NCBI GenBank assembly: GCA_007117525.1
Contig: SKGJ01000031.1
Span: forward strand, 1 to 20,224
Reading direction: 5' to 3'
DNA from: Alkalimonas sp.
Lineage (GTDB): Bacteria > Pseudomonadota > Gammaproteobacteria > Enterobacterales > Alteromonadaceae
Length of the DNA stretch: 20,224 nt
The notes beneath the pieces are model-generated. The model had not been told where the DNA came from. It saw nothing but the letters and a program-made list of their open reading frames with translations, and made no database searches. Below, piece by piece: positions 7,905 through 16,648 of the stretch. The position numbers and the translations under genes were made by a program. The stretch's first letter is position 1. Each line of letters opens with the position of its first letter.

Positions 7905-7990
7905 AGCACGGTATTGTGCTTCGGCTTTGCTGTAGTTGTGGTATTATACGCGGCAATTTTGATGATTTTAGCATGAATTGGAGCTGCAAA

Positions 7991-8455
7991 ATGCAGGTAA
8001 TTGAAGCAGGCATGACTGCCCCGAATAAAAAGTTTGCGTTGGTAGTCGCACGCTTTAACAGCTTTATTGTAGAAAGTTTGCTGCAAGGTGCCGTGGACAC
8101 CCTGAAGCGGATTGGCCAGGTCCGGGATGAAGACATCACCGTGATACGGGTGCCCGGTGCCTTTGAACTGCCTTTGGCGGTGCAGCGAGTGGCCGCCAGC
8201 AAAAAGTACGATGCTGTTATTGCGCTGGGAGCCGTGATTCGTGGTGGCACCCCTCATTTCGAGTATGTTTCCTCCGAGTGCACCAAAGGCATTGGTCAGG
8301 TGGCGATGCAGCAAGACTTGCCGGTGGCTTTTGGGGTCTTGACGGTCGATTCAATCGAGCAGGCCATTGAACGTGCTGGTACCAAAGCAGGCAACAAAGG
8401 TGGCGAAGCTGCTTTGTCTGCGTTGGAAATGGTCAACTTGCTTGAACAGCTGTGA
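7991..8455 (+). CDS. ribH: 6,7-dimethyl-8-ribityllumazine synthase
   Basis: A 154-residue enzyme that joins the RibD/phosphatase product with the RibB product to form lumazine, the substrate of RibE; it usually forms pentamers or 60-mer capsids. Motifs: [25 protein letters not shown] (54-63), [10 protein letters not shown] with catalytic H89, [24 protein letters not shown]. The ATG at 7991 with GGAG at 7980-7983 matches the E. coli N-terminus (MQVIEA versus MNIIEA). In-frame GTG 7916 and ATG 7973 would add a non-homologous extension. The 86-nt gap before it contains TATTATAC (7942-7949), perhaps a weak internal promoter. Confidence 0.97.
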   Translation: MQVIEAGMTAPNKKFALVVARFNSFIVESLLQGAVDTLKRIGQVRDEDITVIRVPGAFELPLAVQRVAASKKYDAVIALGAVIRGGTPHFEYVSSECTKGIGQVAMQQDLPVAFGVLTVDSIEQAIERAGTKAGNKGGEAALSALEMVNLLEQL

Positions 8456-8465
8456 GGGTGTCTGA

Positions 8466-8879
8466 ATGAAACCCAATGCACGCCGTAAGTCACGCGCGTT
8501 AGCGGTGCAGGGCATTTACAGCTGGCAGCTCAGTCAGAATAACATTCAGGAAATCGAGCAACAGTTGTTGCTGGAGAACAATGTTAAGCAACTGGATGTC
8601 GCCTACTTTCAGGACTTGTTACGCGGTGTTGTCAGCTACCAGCAAAACCTGGACGAGCTGTTGACCCCCTATCTGGATCGCCCTTTCGATGAGATTGACC
8701 AGGTCGAAAAAGCCATTTTGCGGGTCTCGGCTTATGAAATGAAGTACCGGGTTGATGTGCCTTACAAGGTGGTGATCAACGAAGCCATTGAGCTGGCTAA
8801 ATCCTTTGCTGCTGACGATAGCCATAAATTTGTCAATGGCATCCTGGACAAAGCGGCTCGTACTCTACGACCAAACTAA
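8466..8879 (+). CDS. nusB: Transcription antitermination factor NusB
   Basis: A 137-residue all-helical RNA-binding protein. With NusE (S10) it binds boxA RNA in rRNA antitermination. It matches E. coli NusB throughout: [25 protein letters not shown] at the N-terminal Arg-rich helix (quoted in part: [11 protein letters not shown]), [30 protein letters not shown] and [14 protein letters not shown]. It starts 10 nt after ribH, with GAGGG (8454-8458) over the ribH stop. The ribH-nusB pair is widely conserved. A terminator-like hairpin follows the stop. Confidence 0.97.
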   Translation: MKPNARRKSRALAVQGIYSWQLSQNNIQEIEQQLLLENNVKQLDVAYFQDLLRGVVSYQQNLDELLTPYLDRPFDEIDQVEKAILRVSAYEMKYRVDVPYKVVINEAIELAKSFAADDSHKFVNGILDKAARTLRPN

Positions 8880-8884
8880 AGGAC

Positions 8885-8909
8885 AGCCGGCTCAAGCAGC
8901 CGGCTTTTT
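8885..8909 (+). terminator. Terminator-like hairpin between nusB and thiL
   Basis: AGCCGGCT (8885-8892), loop CAAGC, AGCCGGCT (8898-8905), then a T-run through 8909. It looks like an intrinsic terminator, but only five bases separate the last T from the thiL ATG, leaving no room for a promoter or ordinary ribosome-binding site. It may be a partial attenuator or a translational element. Confidence 0.7.
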
Positions 8910-8914
8910 CTGTA

Positions 8915-9880
8915 ATGGGTGAATTCGAAGTTATTCAGCGCTACTTTGCCAATTCCGGCAGAGCCCGTGCCGATACCTTGTTGGGCGTTGGTGATGATGG
9001 TGCTGTGTTGCAACTGCGCGAAGGTTATGATTTGGTGGTAACCACCGATACCATGGTCGCCGGCACACACTTTTTCCCGGATGTGGATCCCAGAGCTCTA
9101 GGGCATAAGCTTGTGGCGGTGAACATCAGTGATTTGGCCGCGATGGGGGCAGAGCCTGCTTGGTTGTCGCTGGCCATGACCTTGCCGAAGGTTGAGGATG
9201 CCTGGTTGCAGGCGTTTGCCGCTGCCCTGAGTGAAACCGCGGATTATTACGATTGTCAGCTGGTTGGGGGGGATACCACCCGCGGCCCTATGACTTTCAC
9301 CGTGGTGGCGAAAGGTCAGGTCCCTCATGGCAAGATGCTGACTCGTCGTACCGCAGCAGTTGGCGACTACATCTACGTCACCGGCACTTTAGGCGATGCC
9401 GGGCTCGGATTACGGCTTTGTCAGGGCCAGGTGGAAGTGAGCAAAAAGCACCGGGCGCATATTTTGCAGCGCTTTCACTACCCAACTGCCCGGCTGGCGA
9501 TAGGCCAGGCTTTGCGGACCGTCGCCAACAGTGCGATGGACTTGTCCGATGGACTCTATTCCGATATTCAGCATTTAATGCATCGCTCTGGCGTTGGCGC
9601 CAGCCTGGATGTGGAGCGTCTGCCCCTTTCTCAAGCTCTCAAAGACAGCTGCGATCGCAACACTGCCTTATCGCTGGCACTATCGGGTGGCGAGGATTAT
9701 GAGCTGCTGTTCACCGTGCCTGAAAACAAAAAGAGCATGTTGGACGTGCTGCTATCGCCCTATGGGGTGCCAGTGACCTGCATTGGCCGTATTACGGGTG
9801 CGGCAGGTAAGTTGGAGCTTAAAGCCGGTCAAGAGCCTTTTGCTTATGAGCACCGTGGCTTTGAGCATTTTGAGTCATGA
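8915..9880 (+). CDS. thiL: Thiamine-monophosphate kinase
   Basis: A 321-residue ATP-dependent kinase that phosphorylates thiamine monophosphate to thiamine diphosphate, the active cofactor. Family motifs: GVGDDGA (24-30), TTDTMVAGTHF, NISDLAAMGA (70-79), VGGDTTRG (117-124), SAMDLSDGL and LSGGEDYEL. The start MGEFEVIQRYF aligns with E. coli (M-ACGEFSLIARYF), so the ATG at 8915 is well supported. Oddly, no Shine-Dalgarno lies directly upstream; the nearest, AAAGGA (8878-8883), is on the other side of the hairpin. The stop overlaps the pgpA start (ATGA). Confidence 0.96.
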   Translation: MGEFEVIQRYFANSGRARADTLLGVGDDGAVLQLREGYDLVVTTDTMVAGTHFFPDVDPRALGHKLVAVNISDLAAMGAEPAWLSLAMTLPKVEDAWLQAFAAALSETADYYDCQLVGGDTTRGPMTFTVVAKGQVPHGKMLTRRTAAVGDYIYVTGTLGDAGLGLRLCQGQVEVSKKHRAHILQRFHYPTARLAIGQALRTVANSAMDLSDGLYSDIQHLMHRSGVGASLDVERLPLSQALKDSCDRNTALSLALSGGEDYELLFTVPENKKSMLDVLLSPYGVPVTCIGRITGAAGKLELKAGQEPFAYEHRGFEHFES

Positions 9881-10347
9881 ACGGCACCTTTAATCTACGA
9901 AAATGGCAGCACTTGCTGGCATTGGGCTTTGGTTCTGGTCTGGCGCCCAAAGCACCAGGTACCTTTGGTACCCTGGCTGCTGTCCCTTTGGTGGCCTTAT
10001 TGTTGCTGTTGCCTGTTGGCTGGTACCTGCTGATTGTGCTGCTGGCCTGGGGTTTGGGTATTTATGTCTGCGAAGTGGCGTCACGTGATGCCGGCGTGCA
10101 TGATCACGGTGCCATTGTCTGGGATGAAATGGTCGGACTGGCGGTCACTATGCTGTTGGTTCCCTTAACCCCACTTAATCTGTTGCTGGGCTTTGTGTTG
10201 TTTCGCTTCTTTGATATTGTAAAACCATGGCCCATTCGCTGGCTGGATAAGCAGGTCGGCGGCGGCCATGGCATAATGCTCGATGATATCGTTGCCGGTC
10301 TCATGGCCTGTGCGGTATTGCACGTTTTAATTTGGTGGTTGTATTAA
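9877..10347 (+). CDS. pgpA: Phosphatidylglycerophosphatase A
   Basis: A 156-residue inner-membrane phosphatase that removes phosphate from phosphatidylglycerophosphate to give phosphatidylglycerol. Conserved residues: GFGSGLAPKAPGTFGTL (17-33), the HDHGAIVWDEMVG acidic motif (75-87), RFFDIVKPWPI (110-120) and GGGHGIMLDDIVAG (128-141). Three or four hydrophobic spans are visible (34-65, 87-112, 139-155). It overlaps thiL by four bases and has little ribosome-binding site of its own, so translation is probably coupled. Confidence 0.96.
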   Translation: MNGTFNLRKWQHLLALGFGSGLAPKAPGTFGTLAAVPLVALLLLLPVGWYLLIVLLAWGLGIYVCEVASRDAGVHDHGAIVWDEMVGLAVTMLLVPLTPLNLLLGFVLFRFFDIVKPWPIRWLDKQVGGGHGIMLDDIVAGLMACAVLHVLIWWLY

Positions 10348-10359
10348 GGGAGTGTAATC

Positions 10360-13300
10360 ATGCTGAAGTGGTGCTGGCTTGTTGTCTTGTTCAGTGCATC
10401 GCTTCAGGCGATGGAGCCCTCGTTGCATGATTACGACATTCGTCATTGGGACACTGCCAACGGCCTGGCATCGAACTCTGTTCGGGCTCTGACACAGGAT
10501 CAGCAAGGCTATATCTGGGCGGGCACCTTGTATGGCCTGAGTCGCTTCGATGGTTACCGCTTCGATAATTTTACCCATCAACAACACCGGCAGTTGGCCA
10601 GCAATGCGATTACTCAGTTATTGACGGATAGTGAGGGCATGCTTTGGGTTGGGACCAAAGCAGGGTTAAGTCGGCTCGATCCGGTGCAGCTGAGCTTTGA
10701 GCGTTTCAATATTCTCAGCGAGGTGACGGCTATCGCTGAGGTCCAGCCTGGTGAGCTGTGGGTCGCTGCCGAGCAGTTGTTTCGTATCAAAGCCGGCCAG
10801 GTTAGTCGGGTGCCAGCGGTGCGCCAGCCGGTACGTCAGTTGCGAAGTCAGGGCCATCTGGTCTGGTTAACGACCAGTGAGCAGCTGATTCGCTACGATC
10901 TGCGTCAGGATGAGCTGCAGTTTTTTTCGTTGCCAACTGAGCTGCAACAAAACCCCATCTACGACATCGCTTTGCTGGAGCAGCAGGTATTACTGGCAAC
11001 AGACCAGGGCATTTACCGGCTGAACCAGCAGGGTGAAGTGGTGCGTTGTCCAGATTTACCGCAAGATTACACCGCCATTTACCGTATTTTCAGGGACAGC
11101 CAGGGTTCGGACTGGATTTCCAGCTACAGCCGCTTGCATCAACGGCATCAGGGACTGGTCTGGCAACAGATCGGGGCTGCAGAATTAGGCACGGCCCCCT
11201 GGTTTTATGACATCTTTGAAGACAAAGATCAGAATATCTGGCTTGCAAGCTTCAGCAATGGCATTTTCCGGGCTTCTGCTGGGCACGTACGGCGAATGGT
11301 GGGACAGGGGCAGCAGGATCCGGTAGTTCGCTCGATTGCGGTGAGCCCGGAGCAACGCTTGGTTGTCGCCACCCAAAGCAGTTTGGGGTATCTCGACAGT
11401 CAGGGGCAGTTTGATACTTTGCTGGACTCGACTAAAATGGGTACCCAAACCATCCATGATCTGCACTTTGCTCAGGATGCCTGGTGGTTAGCAATGGACG
11501 GTGGTCTGTATCAGTTTACGCCAGAGACGGGCGACTTTAATCAGCTCGCTTCAGAGCTCAATGGCAGTACGGTTCGCTTTATTCAGCCACGTAAGGCCGG
11601 AGGACATTGGATTGGTGGCTCTGCCGGCCTGCATTACTGGGCAGAACAGGGGTTGCAGCCCTTTGCTTTTAACCGTGAACTGGAATCCCGTCATGTCACC
11701 ACCTTGCAGGATCGTGATTGGTACCAAGTGATAGGCACTACCCGGGGTCTCTATCAATTGCAACAGAACCGCTTGCAGCGTTTGGGCATTGCCACTCCTT
11801 TGTACAACAGCTACATTCTGGCACTGCAGGTGTTGCCGGATGAAACCTTATTGGTCAGCACTCTGGACGATGGCCTCTTTATTCGTTACCCAGACTCACA
11901 ATGGCGTCAGTTTGATAACAGCAATGGCTTACCTTATGGTCCAGTGGTGGCCATGCTGATGGATGGCGCGGAGCAACAACTGTGGTTCAGTACCTTAAAA
12001 GGTGTTTTCCGGCTGTCGTTGGAAGCCTTGGTGCAATTTCGTCATGAGCCTTTTCAAGCGGAGCAGTTGCTGACGCCTTATCAGCGTCAGCTGGGCACCA
12101 CCCCTGGACGTTGCTGCAATGGTGCGGGACACGCCAAAATTGCACTCTGGCAAGACCAGCTCTGGTTTCCAAGCTTGCAAGGTGTGGTGGCTATAGATCG
12201 TTACTTTCAGCGTCGGTCTAACCCGGACTTTCGTCCTGTACTTCAACAAATAACCGGCCAGCGCAGTTACTTGCTGGAGGGCAAACAGCGGGTGGTGCTG
12301 TCGCTGGATGATCGCAGTCTGAGCATTCACTATACCGCATTGGATTTTTTTAATGCCCCTTCACTGAACTTTCGTTATCGCTTGCATGGCTTTGATCAGC
12401 ATTGGCAACAGGTTGGTAGTCGACGTGAGGCCATTTACACCAATTTACTGCCCGGCCAGTATCGCTTTGAGGTGCAGGTGCGGCAGCAGGACCAATCCTG
12501 GGCCGAAGCGCTGAGCAGTGAGGTTGAGTTGGTGGTACCGCGGCGCTTTGATGAAACCTGGATCTATCAGGTACTCTGGTTTGCTTTGGTCAGTTTAATA
12601 TTGGGTGGTGTTTTCTGGTTGATTCGACGTAACAATGTGCAGCAACGGTTAGAGCTGGCGCGCCTGGTCCGGCAGCGAACTCAAGAGTTGGAAAACAGCA
12701 ACAATCAATTGAATGCCCTGAATGCCAGGTTGGGACAATTGGTGTACAAGGATACCTTGACCGGCTTGCATAATCGTCGTTTCCTGTTCGAGCAACTGCC
12801 AAAAGACATCGAGCACTACCAGCGTAACCGGCAGAGTTTGCAACAGCAAGGCAAGTGTGTTGCTTTAATCCATTTGGATCTGGATGGGTTTAAATCGATC
12901 AATGATCTCTATGGTCAAAGTGCCGGCGATAGTTTGCTGCAACAAATCAGTGCGGTGCTGCTGCGTGAAAGCCGTGGTTCGGATTATGTAGTGCGCTATG
13001 CCGGTGAAGAGTTTTTAGTGGTGCTGCGTGATATTCATACGGATGTGTTGTGGGACTTTGCACTGAAGCTGCATGCGCAGATCGGTGAAACCCAATACAG
13101 CTTGCCGGATGGACAATCCATTCATTTGAGTTGCTCTATTGGCTATTCCGTTTTTCCATTGCAATTAATTGGCGGACAGTTGATGAACTGGGAGTTGTCC
13201 CTGCAATTGGCTGAAATGGCTTTGTATCGGGTCAAGCATGAAGGAAAAGACGGTGTGGCAACCCTGATATTTGACGAGCAGGTCGATGCTTTTGAGTTTG

Positions 13301-13398
13301 AAGAGTCGGTCCATATTGAGGCTCAAATCGAGCAGTTGCTGTCCGAAGGCCTGGCGCATTTCAGCATCCAGCGTAGCGAGAGCAGTCAGGGCAGTTGA
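10360..13398 (+). CDS. Membrane diguanylate cyclase with periplasmic two-component-regulator propeller
   Basis: A 1012-residue sensor that should make cyclic di-GMP from GTP. Signal peptide 1-17 (cleavage after SLQA); beta-propeller repeats about 25-625 with blades such as GYIWAGTLYGLSRF (50-63), MLWVGTKAGLSRL (94-106) and NIWLASFSNGIFR; Y_Y_Y domain about 645-728; one membrane helix 736-755; coiled coil 757-795; GGDEF domain about 798-970. The active-site loop is AGEEF (881-885), metal Asp D840, and the RxxD inhibitory site is R872-D875, so product feedback is likely. No EAL domain. It starts 12 nt after pgpA with AAGGGAG (10346-10352), so it probably shares that operon. The ligand is unknown; in this architecture it is often an extracellular carbohydrate or similar signal. 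Confidence 0.93.
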   Translation: MLKWCWLVVLFSASLQAMEPSLHDYDIRHWDTANGLASNSVRALTQDQQGYIWAGTLYGLSRFDGYRFDNFTHQQHRQLASNAITQLLTDSEGMLWVGTKAGLSRLDPVQLSFERFNILSEVTAIAEVQPGELWVAAEQLFRIKAGQVSRVPAVRQPVRQLRSQGHLVWLTTSEQLIRYDLRQDELQFFSLPTELQQNPIYDIALLEQQVLLATDQGIYRLNQQGEVVRCPDLPQDYTAIYRIFRDSQGSDWISSYSRLHQRHQGLVWQQIGAAELGTAPWFYDIFEDKDQNIWLASFSNGIFRASAGHVRRMVGQGQQDPVVRSIAVSPEQRLVVATQSSLGYLDSQGQFDTLLDSTKMGTQTIHDLHFAQDAWWLAMDGGLYQFTPETGDFNQLASELNGSTVRFIQPRKAGGHWIGGSAGLHYWAEQGLQPFAFNRELESRHVTTLQDRDWYQVIGTTRGLYQLQQNRLQRLGIATPLYNSYILALQVLPDETLLVSTLDDGLFIRYPDSQWRQFDNSNGLPYGPVVAMLMDGAEQQLWFSTLKGVFRLSLEALVQFRHEPFQAEQLLTPYQRQLGTTPGRCCNGAGHAKIALWQDQLWFPSLQGVVAIDRYFQRRSNPDFRPVLQQITGQRSYLLEGKQRVVLSLDDRSLSIHYTALDFFNAPSLNFRYRLHGFDQHWQQVGSRREAIYTNLLPGQYRFEVQVRQQDQSWAEALSSEVELVVPRRFDETWIYQVLWFALVSLILGGVFWLIRRNNVQQRLELARLVRQRTQELENSNNQLNALNARLGQLVYKDTLTGLHNRRFLFEQLPKDIEHYQRNRQSLQQQGKCVALIHLDLDGFKSINDLYGQSAGDSLLQQISAVLLRESRGSDYVVRYAGEEFLVVLRDIHTDVLWDFALKLHAQIGETQYSLPDGQSIHLSCSIGYSVFPLQLIGGQLMNWELSLQLAEMALYRVKHEGKDGVATLIFDEQVDAFEFEESVHIEAQIEQLLSEGLAHFSIQRSESSQGS

Positions 13399-13409
13399 TC
13401 CCTGACTGC
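13382..13409. terminator. Hairpin over the diguanylate cyclase stop codon, between convergent genes
   Basis: GCAGTCAGGG (13382-13391) pairs perfectly with CCCTGACTGC (13400-13409) around an 8-nt loop holding the stop codon. The following GGTTGTTC is only moderately T-rich. It lies 22 bp from the dxs stop and may serve as a weak terminator for one or both converging units. A 12-bp palindrome TTCAAGCTTGAA follows at 13415-13426. Confidence 0.5.
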
Positions 13410-13431
13410 GGTTGTTCAAGCTTGAAGTTAC

Positions 13432-15312
13432 TTAGGTATACGCTGGGTCGTTCGACAAGCGCTGTTGGATCTGCCGCAAAATTCCGGCTTCGTCCAAGCC
13501 TAACTCCTGATAAATTTCTTGCTGGCTGCCGTGCTTTATAAACTGGTCCGGTAAACCCAGCGTCAATAAGCCACACCGTTGTTGCCGGGCCAGCAGCACT
13601 TCAGCGACGGCTGAACCCGCTCCCCCCTGAACGGCTCCATCTTCCACGGTGACCAGCAACTCGTGGCTGGCTGCAAGCTCCAGCAGCAAGGTTTCATCCA
13701 ATGGCTTGATAAAGCGCATATTGACCAGGCTGGCATCCAGCGCCTCTGCCACGCCTTTGCAGGCCTGCAGCAAAGGACCAAAGGCCAGAATCGCGATCTT
13801 GCTGCCCTGGCGCAGTGGCTGTCCTTTGCCCAGAGGCAACAGTTGCATGTCTGTGGCCGGCTCAATGCCTGAGCCCTGACCGCGTGGGTAGCGAACCGCT
13901 GCAGGGCCGGGGTGCTGATAGCCGGTGTAGAGCATCTGCCGGCATTCGGCTTCATCGGCTGGTGCCATCAGGACCATATTGGGAATGCAGCGCAAAAAGC
14001 TGATGTCAAAAGCACCTTGATGCGTTGGGCCATCCTGGCCGACCACACCAGCCCGATCAATGGCAAAGAGCACATCCAGGTTTTGCAAGGCAACATCGTG
14101 GATCAGTTGATCGTAAGCGCGTTGCAAGAAGGTCGAGTAGATGGCGACCACAGGTTTTAGGCCTTCAATGGCCAGGCCGGCCGCTAAGGTGACTGCATGT
14201 TGCTCAGCGATGGCAACATCGTAATAGCGTTTTGGAAAGCGTTTGGAAAATGCAACCAGATCAGAGCCTTCACGCATGGCTGGGGTAATGGCGTGCAAGC
14301 GCTCATCCTGTTCGGCCATATCACAAGCCCAACGGCCAAAAATATTGGAAAAGCTTGGCTTGCCAGCGGCTTTCGCCGGCAGGCTGCTGCTGTTAGGATC
14401 AAACCTGGAGACCGCATGGTAACCGATAGGATCCTGCTCTGCCGGATGGTAGCCTTTGCCTTTTTTGGTGACCACGTGCAGCAGCTGAGGCCCTTTCATA
14501 CCGCGCATATTGCGAATGGTATCGGTCAGACTGAGCACATCGTGGCCGTCAATAGGACCGATGTAATTGAAGCCGAGTTCTTCAAAAAAAGTGCCCGGAG
14601 TCACCATGCCCTTAAAGTGTTCTTCTGCCCGACTGGCCAGTTCGTGCAAGGGCGGAACGCCACTAAGGATTTTTTTACCGCCTTCCCGTAGGTTGGTGTA
14701 AAAGTTACCGGATAAAATGCGGGCGAAGTATTTGTTTAAAGCACCGACATTCTCGGAAATGGACATGTCGTTGTCGTTTAGAATCACCAGCATGTCAGGC
14801 TTGGTTTCACCGGCATGATTTAAAGCTTCAAAGGCCATGCCTGCAGTAATGGCACCATCGCCAATGACCGCAACCACCCGGCGTCCGCTGTGCTCAGCCT
14901 GAGCAGCCAAAGCCATGCCCAGAGCTGCGCTGATGGAGGTACTGGAGTGCCCGACACTCAGGGTGTCGTACTCACTTTCTTCACGGAAAGGAAAAGGGTG
15001 CAAGCCGTCTTTTTGCCGGATGCTGTTCATGCGGTCGCGCCTTCCGGTCAGGATTTTATGCGGATAGGCCTGATGGCCGACATCCCACACCAGTCGATCA
15101 AAGGGAGTGTTGTAGACGTAGTGCAGGGCCACGGTTAATTCAACCGTGCCAAGACCGGAGGCAAAATGGCCACTGCTTTGACTGACACTGTTCAGTAAAA
15201 AGTCCCGCAGCTCATGACACAGTTTGGGCAAGTGTTCCTGCGGGATCTGCCGCAGCTCGTGCGGTAGGTTGGCCTGAGCCAGCAAAGGGTAGTTGTCTAT
15301 CTCAACGGTCAT
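13432..15312 (-). CDS. dxs: 1-deoxy-D-xylulose-5-phosphate synthase
   Basis: A 626-residue thiamine-diphosphate enzyme that condenses pyruvate and glyceraldehyde-3-phosphate to DXP, first step of the MEP isoprenoid pathway and also precursor of thiamine thiazole and pyridoxal phosphate. It follows E. coli Dxs (620) closely: SSGHF with H49, [16 protein letters not shown], the ThDP motif GDG (151-153) with ND at 179-180, [41 protein letters not shown] and [11 protein letters not shown]. The start has AAAGG (plus-strand CCTTT at 15319-15323). Last gene of xseB-ispA-dxs, 15 nt after ispA. Confidence 0.98.
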   Translation of the reverse strand: MTVEIDNYPLLAQANLPHELRQIPQEHLPKLCHELRDFLLNSVSQSSGHFASGLGTVELTVALHYVYNTPFDRLVWDVGHQAYPHKILTGRRDRMNSIRQKDGLHPFPFREESEYDTLSVGHSSTSISAALGMALAAQAEHSGRRVVAVIGDGAITAGMAFEALNHAGETKPDMLVILNDNDMSISENVGALNKYFARILSGNFYTNLREGGKKILSGVPPLHELASRAEEHFKGMVTPGTFFEELGFNYIGPIDGHDVLSLTDTIRNMRGMKGPQLLHVVTKKGKGYHPAEQDPIGYHAVSRFDPNSSSLPAKAAGKPSFSNIFGRWACDMAEQDERLHAITPAMREGSDLVAFSKRFPKRYYDVAIAEQHAVTLAAGLAIEGLKPVVAIYSTFLQRAYDQLIHDVALQNLDVLFAIDRAGVVGQDGPTHQGAFDISFLRCIPNMVLMAPADEAECRQMLYTGYQHPGPAAVRYPRGQGSGIEPATDMQLLPLGKGQPLRQGSKIAILAFGPLLQACKGVAEALDASLVNMRFIKPLDETLLLELAASHELLVTVEDGAVQGGAGSAVAEVLLARQQRCGLLTLGLPDQFIKHGSQQEIYQELGLDEAGILRQIQQRLSNDPAYT

Positions 15313-15327
15313 GCATCTGCCTTTGTT

Positions 15328-16218
15328 TTAATGCTTGCGCACAATTAAAAAGTGCGCCAGCGCTTGTAATTCATGGGTTGGATATGGGAGTTGCTTTAGC
15401 GCGTCCAGTGCATCCTGATACAGCTGCTGTGCTTTTTGCTTGGCTCCTTCCAGCCCCAACAAGGCCGGGTATGTTGCTTTATTGGCTTGGTGATCGGAGC
15501 CTTGGGGTTTGCCCAGTGTCTGGGTATCGCTTTCTATATCCAATATGTCGTCCTGAACCTGAAATGCCAGGCCCAAAGAGCTGGCATAGCGACGCAGGGC
15601 GCTCAAATGTTCTGCTGGTTTTTCGCCGGGACTGGCGAGCCAGGCCAGCTCAATAGCACACTCGATTAAGGCCCCGGTTTTAAGGCGGTGCATCTGCTCG
15701 AGCGTCTCTGCCGTATAGTCGTGATTGGTGTGCGCCAGATCAATGGCTTGCCCGGCGCACATGCCGCCAACACCACTGGCCTCAGCCAGCCTTTGCACCA
15801 TCGACAACACTTGCTGCGGTGAGACCTGCTGATAGCTGTGTTGGCTGATGATAGCAAAGCTTAAGCTTTGAATGGCGTCGCCTGCCAAAATAGCGGTCGC
15901 CTCATCAAAGGCGATGTGGCAAGTTGGCTTGCCACGACGCAGTGCATCGTTGTCCATGGCTGGCAGGTCGTCGTGAATCAGCGAGTAGCAATGAATGGCT
16001 TCCAGTGCGGCGGCTGGTGCATCCAAATCCTGCATAGAGGCGCCCAGCATCAAGCCACAGCGGTAAAGCAGAGAAGGACGAATGCGCTTACCACCCAACA
16101 AAACACTGTAATGCATGGCTTGATGCAAAGAGGCGGCGGCCTTGCTTTGTTGACCTAAAGTCTGTTCCAGGAACTGCTCAACCCGGTTTTGATCCTGCGT
16201 TAGAAATTCTGGTTTCAC
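15328..16218 (-). CDS. ispA: Farnesyl diphosphate synthase ((2E,6E)-type)
   Basis: A 296-residue trans-prenyltransferase making C15 farnesyl diphosphate from IPP and DMAPP/GPP, feeding undecaprenyl phosphate, quinones and heme side chains. GGKRIRP (42-48), first Asp-rich motif DDLPAMD (83-89), GxxxxC-Q-type GQAIDL (156-161), KTG (180-182) and second Asp-rich motif DDILD (223-227) are all present. An aromatic residue (Y78) five positions before the first motif fits a C15 chain limit. It starts with GTG, overlapping the xseB stop by four bases (GTGA). Confidence 0.97.
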   Translation of the reverse strand: MKPEFLTQDQNRVEQFLEQTLGQQSKAAASLHQAMHYSVLLGGKRIRPSLLYRCGLMLGASMQDLDAPAAALEAIHCYSLIHDDLPAMDNDALRRGKPTCHIAFDEATAILAGDAIQSLSFAIISQHSYQQVSPQQVLSMVQRLAEASGVGGMCAGQAIDLAHTNHDYTAETLEQMHRLKTGALIECAIELAWLASPGEKPAEHLSALRRYASSLGLAFQVQDDILDIESDTQTLGKPQGSDHQANKATYPALLGLEGAKQKAQQLYQDALDALKQLPYPTHELQALAHFLIVRKH

Positions 16219-16463
16219 GCCGGTTCATCGTCCTGATTGGCAAAAGGGACCAGCTGGTCACTGCCGTCTTGCAACAGTTGGCTGACACGCTGCTCCGCTT
16301 GTTGCAGTTGCTGTTGGCTCTGGCGTGATAGCTGGATGCCACGTTCAAACTGCTTCAAAGACTCATCAAGCGACAAATCGCCTTGCTCCAGTTGCTGGAC
16401 AATCTGTTCCAGCTCGGACAGCTGTTGTTCAAACTGACTCAGATCGCTTTTTTTCTTCGACAT
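16215..16463 (-). CDS. xseB: Exodeoxyribonuclease VII small subunit
   Basis: An 82-residue, Gln/Glu-rich helical protein, small subunit of the single-strand-specific exonuclease VII (partner XseA is encoded elsewhere). Family signatures: [33 protein letters not shown] (seen in part as [12 protein letters not shown], 25-36) and the coiled-coil second helix ending VSQLL. E. coli XseB is 80 residues. GAGGAAA just upstream is a good ribosome-binding site. First gene of the xseB-ispA-dxs operon, overlapping ispA. Confidence 0.95.
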   Translation of the reverse strand: MSKKKSDLSQFEQQLSELEQIVQQLEQGDLSLDESLKQFERGIQLSRQSQQQLQQAEQRVSQLLQDGSDQLVPFANQDDEPA

Positions 16464-16506
16464 GCTTTCCTCGTACCAGGCCAGGCCTTTGCCACTTAAG
16501 GTCGCT

Positions 16507-16535
16507 ATTATGGCGAATCAACCACGTCTTTTGAA
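16507..16535 (-). promoter_or_regulatory. Probable sigma-70 promoter of xseB-ispA-dxs
   Basis: On the minus strand TTCAAA (16535-16530, 4 of 6 to TTGACA), a 17-nt spacer, then CATAAT (16512-16507, 5 of 6). It is 44 nt upstream of the xseB start codon and well clear of the pomA promoter on the other strand. Confidence 0.5.
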
Positions 16536-16558
16536 CTGCTTTTACTGCAAAAGTGAAT

Positions 16559-16585
16559 TTAAGCTTTGTTTTACTTTGTCGATAA
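16559..16585 (+). promoter_or_regulatory. Probable sigma-28 (FliA) promoter of pomAB
   Basis: TTAAGCTT (16559-16566), 11-nt spacer, GTCGATAA (16578-16585). This is 6 of 8 and 7 of 8 to the FliA consensus TAAAGTTT-N11-GCCGATAA with exact spacing. FliA controls late flagellar and motor genes in E. coli and Vibrio, which suits pomA. An overlapping sigma-70 reading, TTGTCG-N16-TAAGAT (16576-16603), is weaker. Confidence 0.7.
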
Positions 16586-16648
16586 ACAGCTATCGGCTAA
16601 GATAAAAGCAAGAATGCTCAATCATTTGTCCAATGCGGGGAGTCAGGT

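Noticed and set aside
7916..7990. Extended N-terminus of RibH from GTG 7916
   Set aside because: The extra 25 residues have no counterpart in RibH, and the ATG at 7991 has GGAG at the right distance.
8880..8914. TPP riboswitch for thiL (also considered before thiI and dxs)
   Set aside because: The gaps before these genes are too short and contain no THI-box CTGAGA motif.
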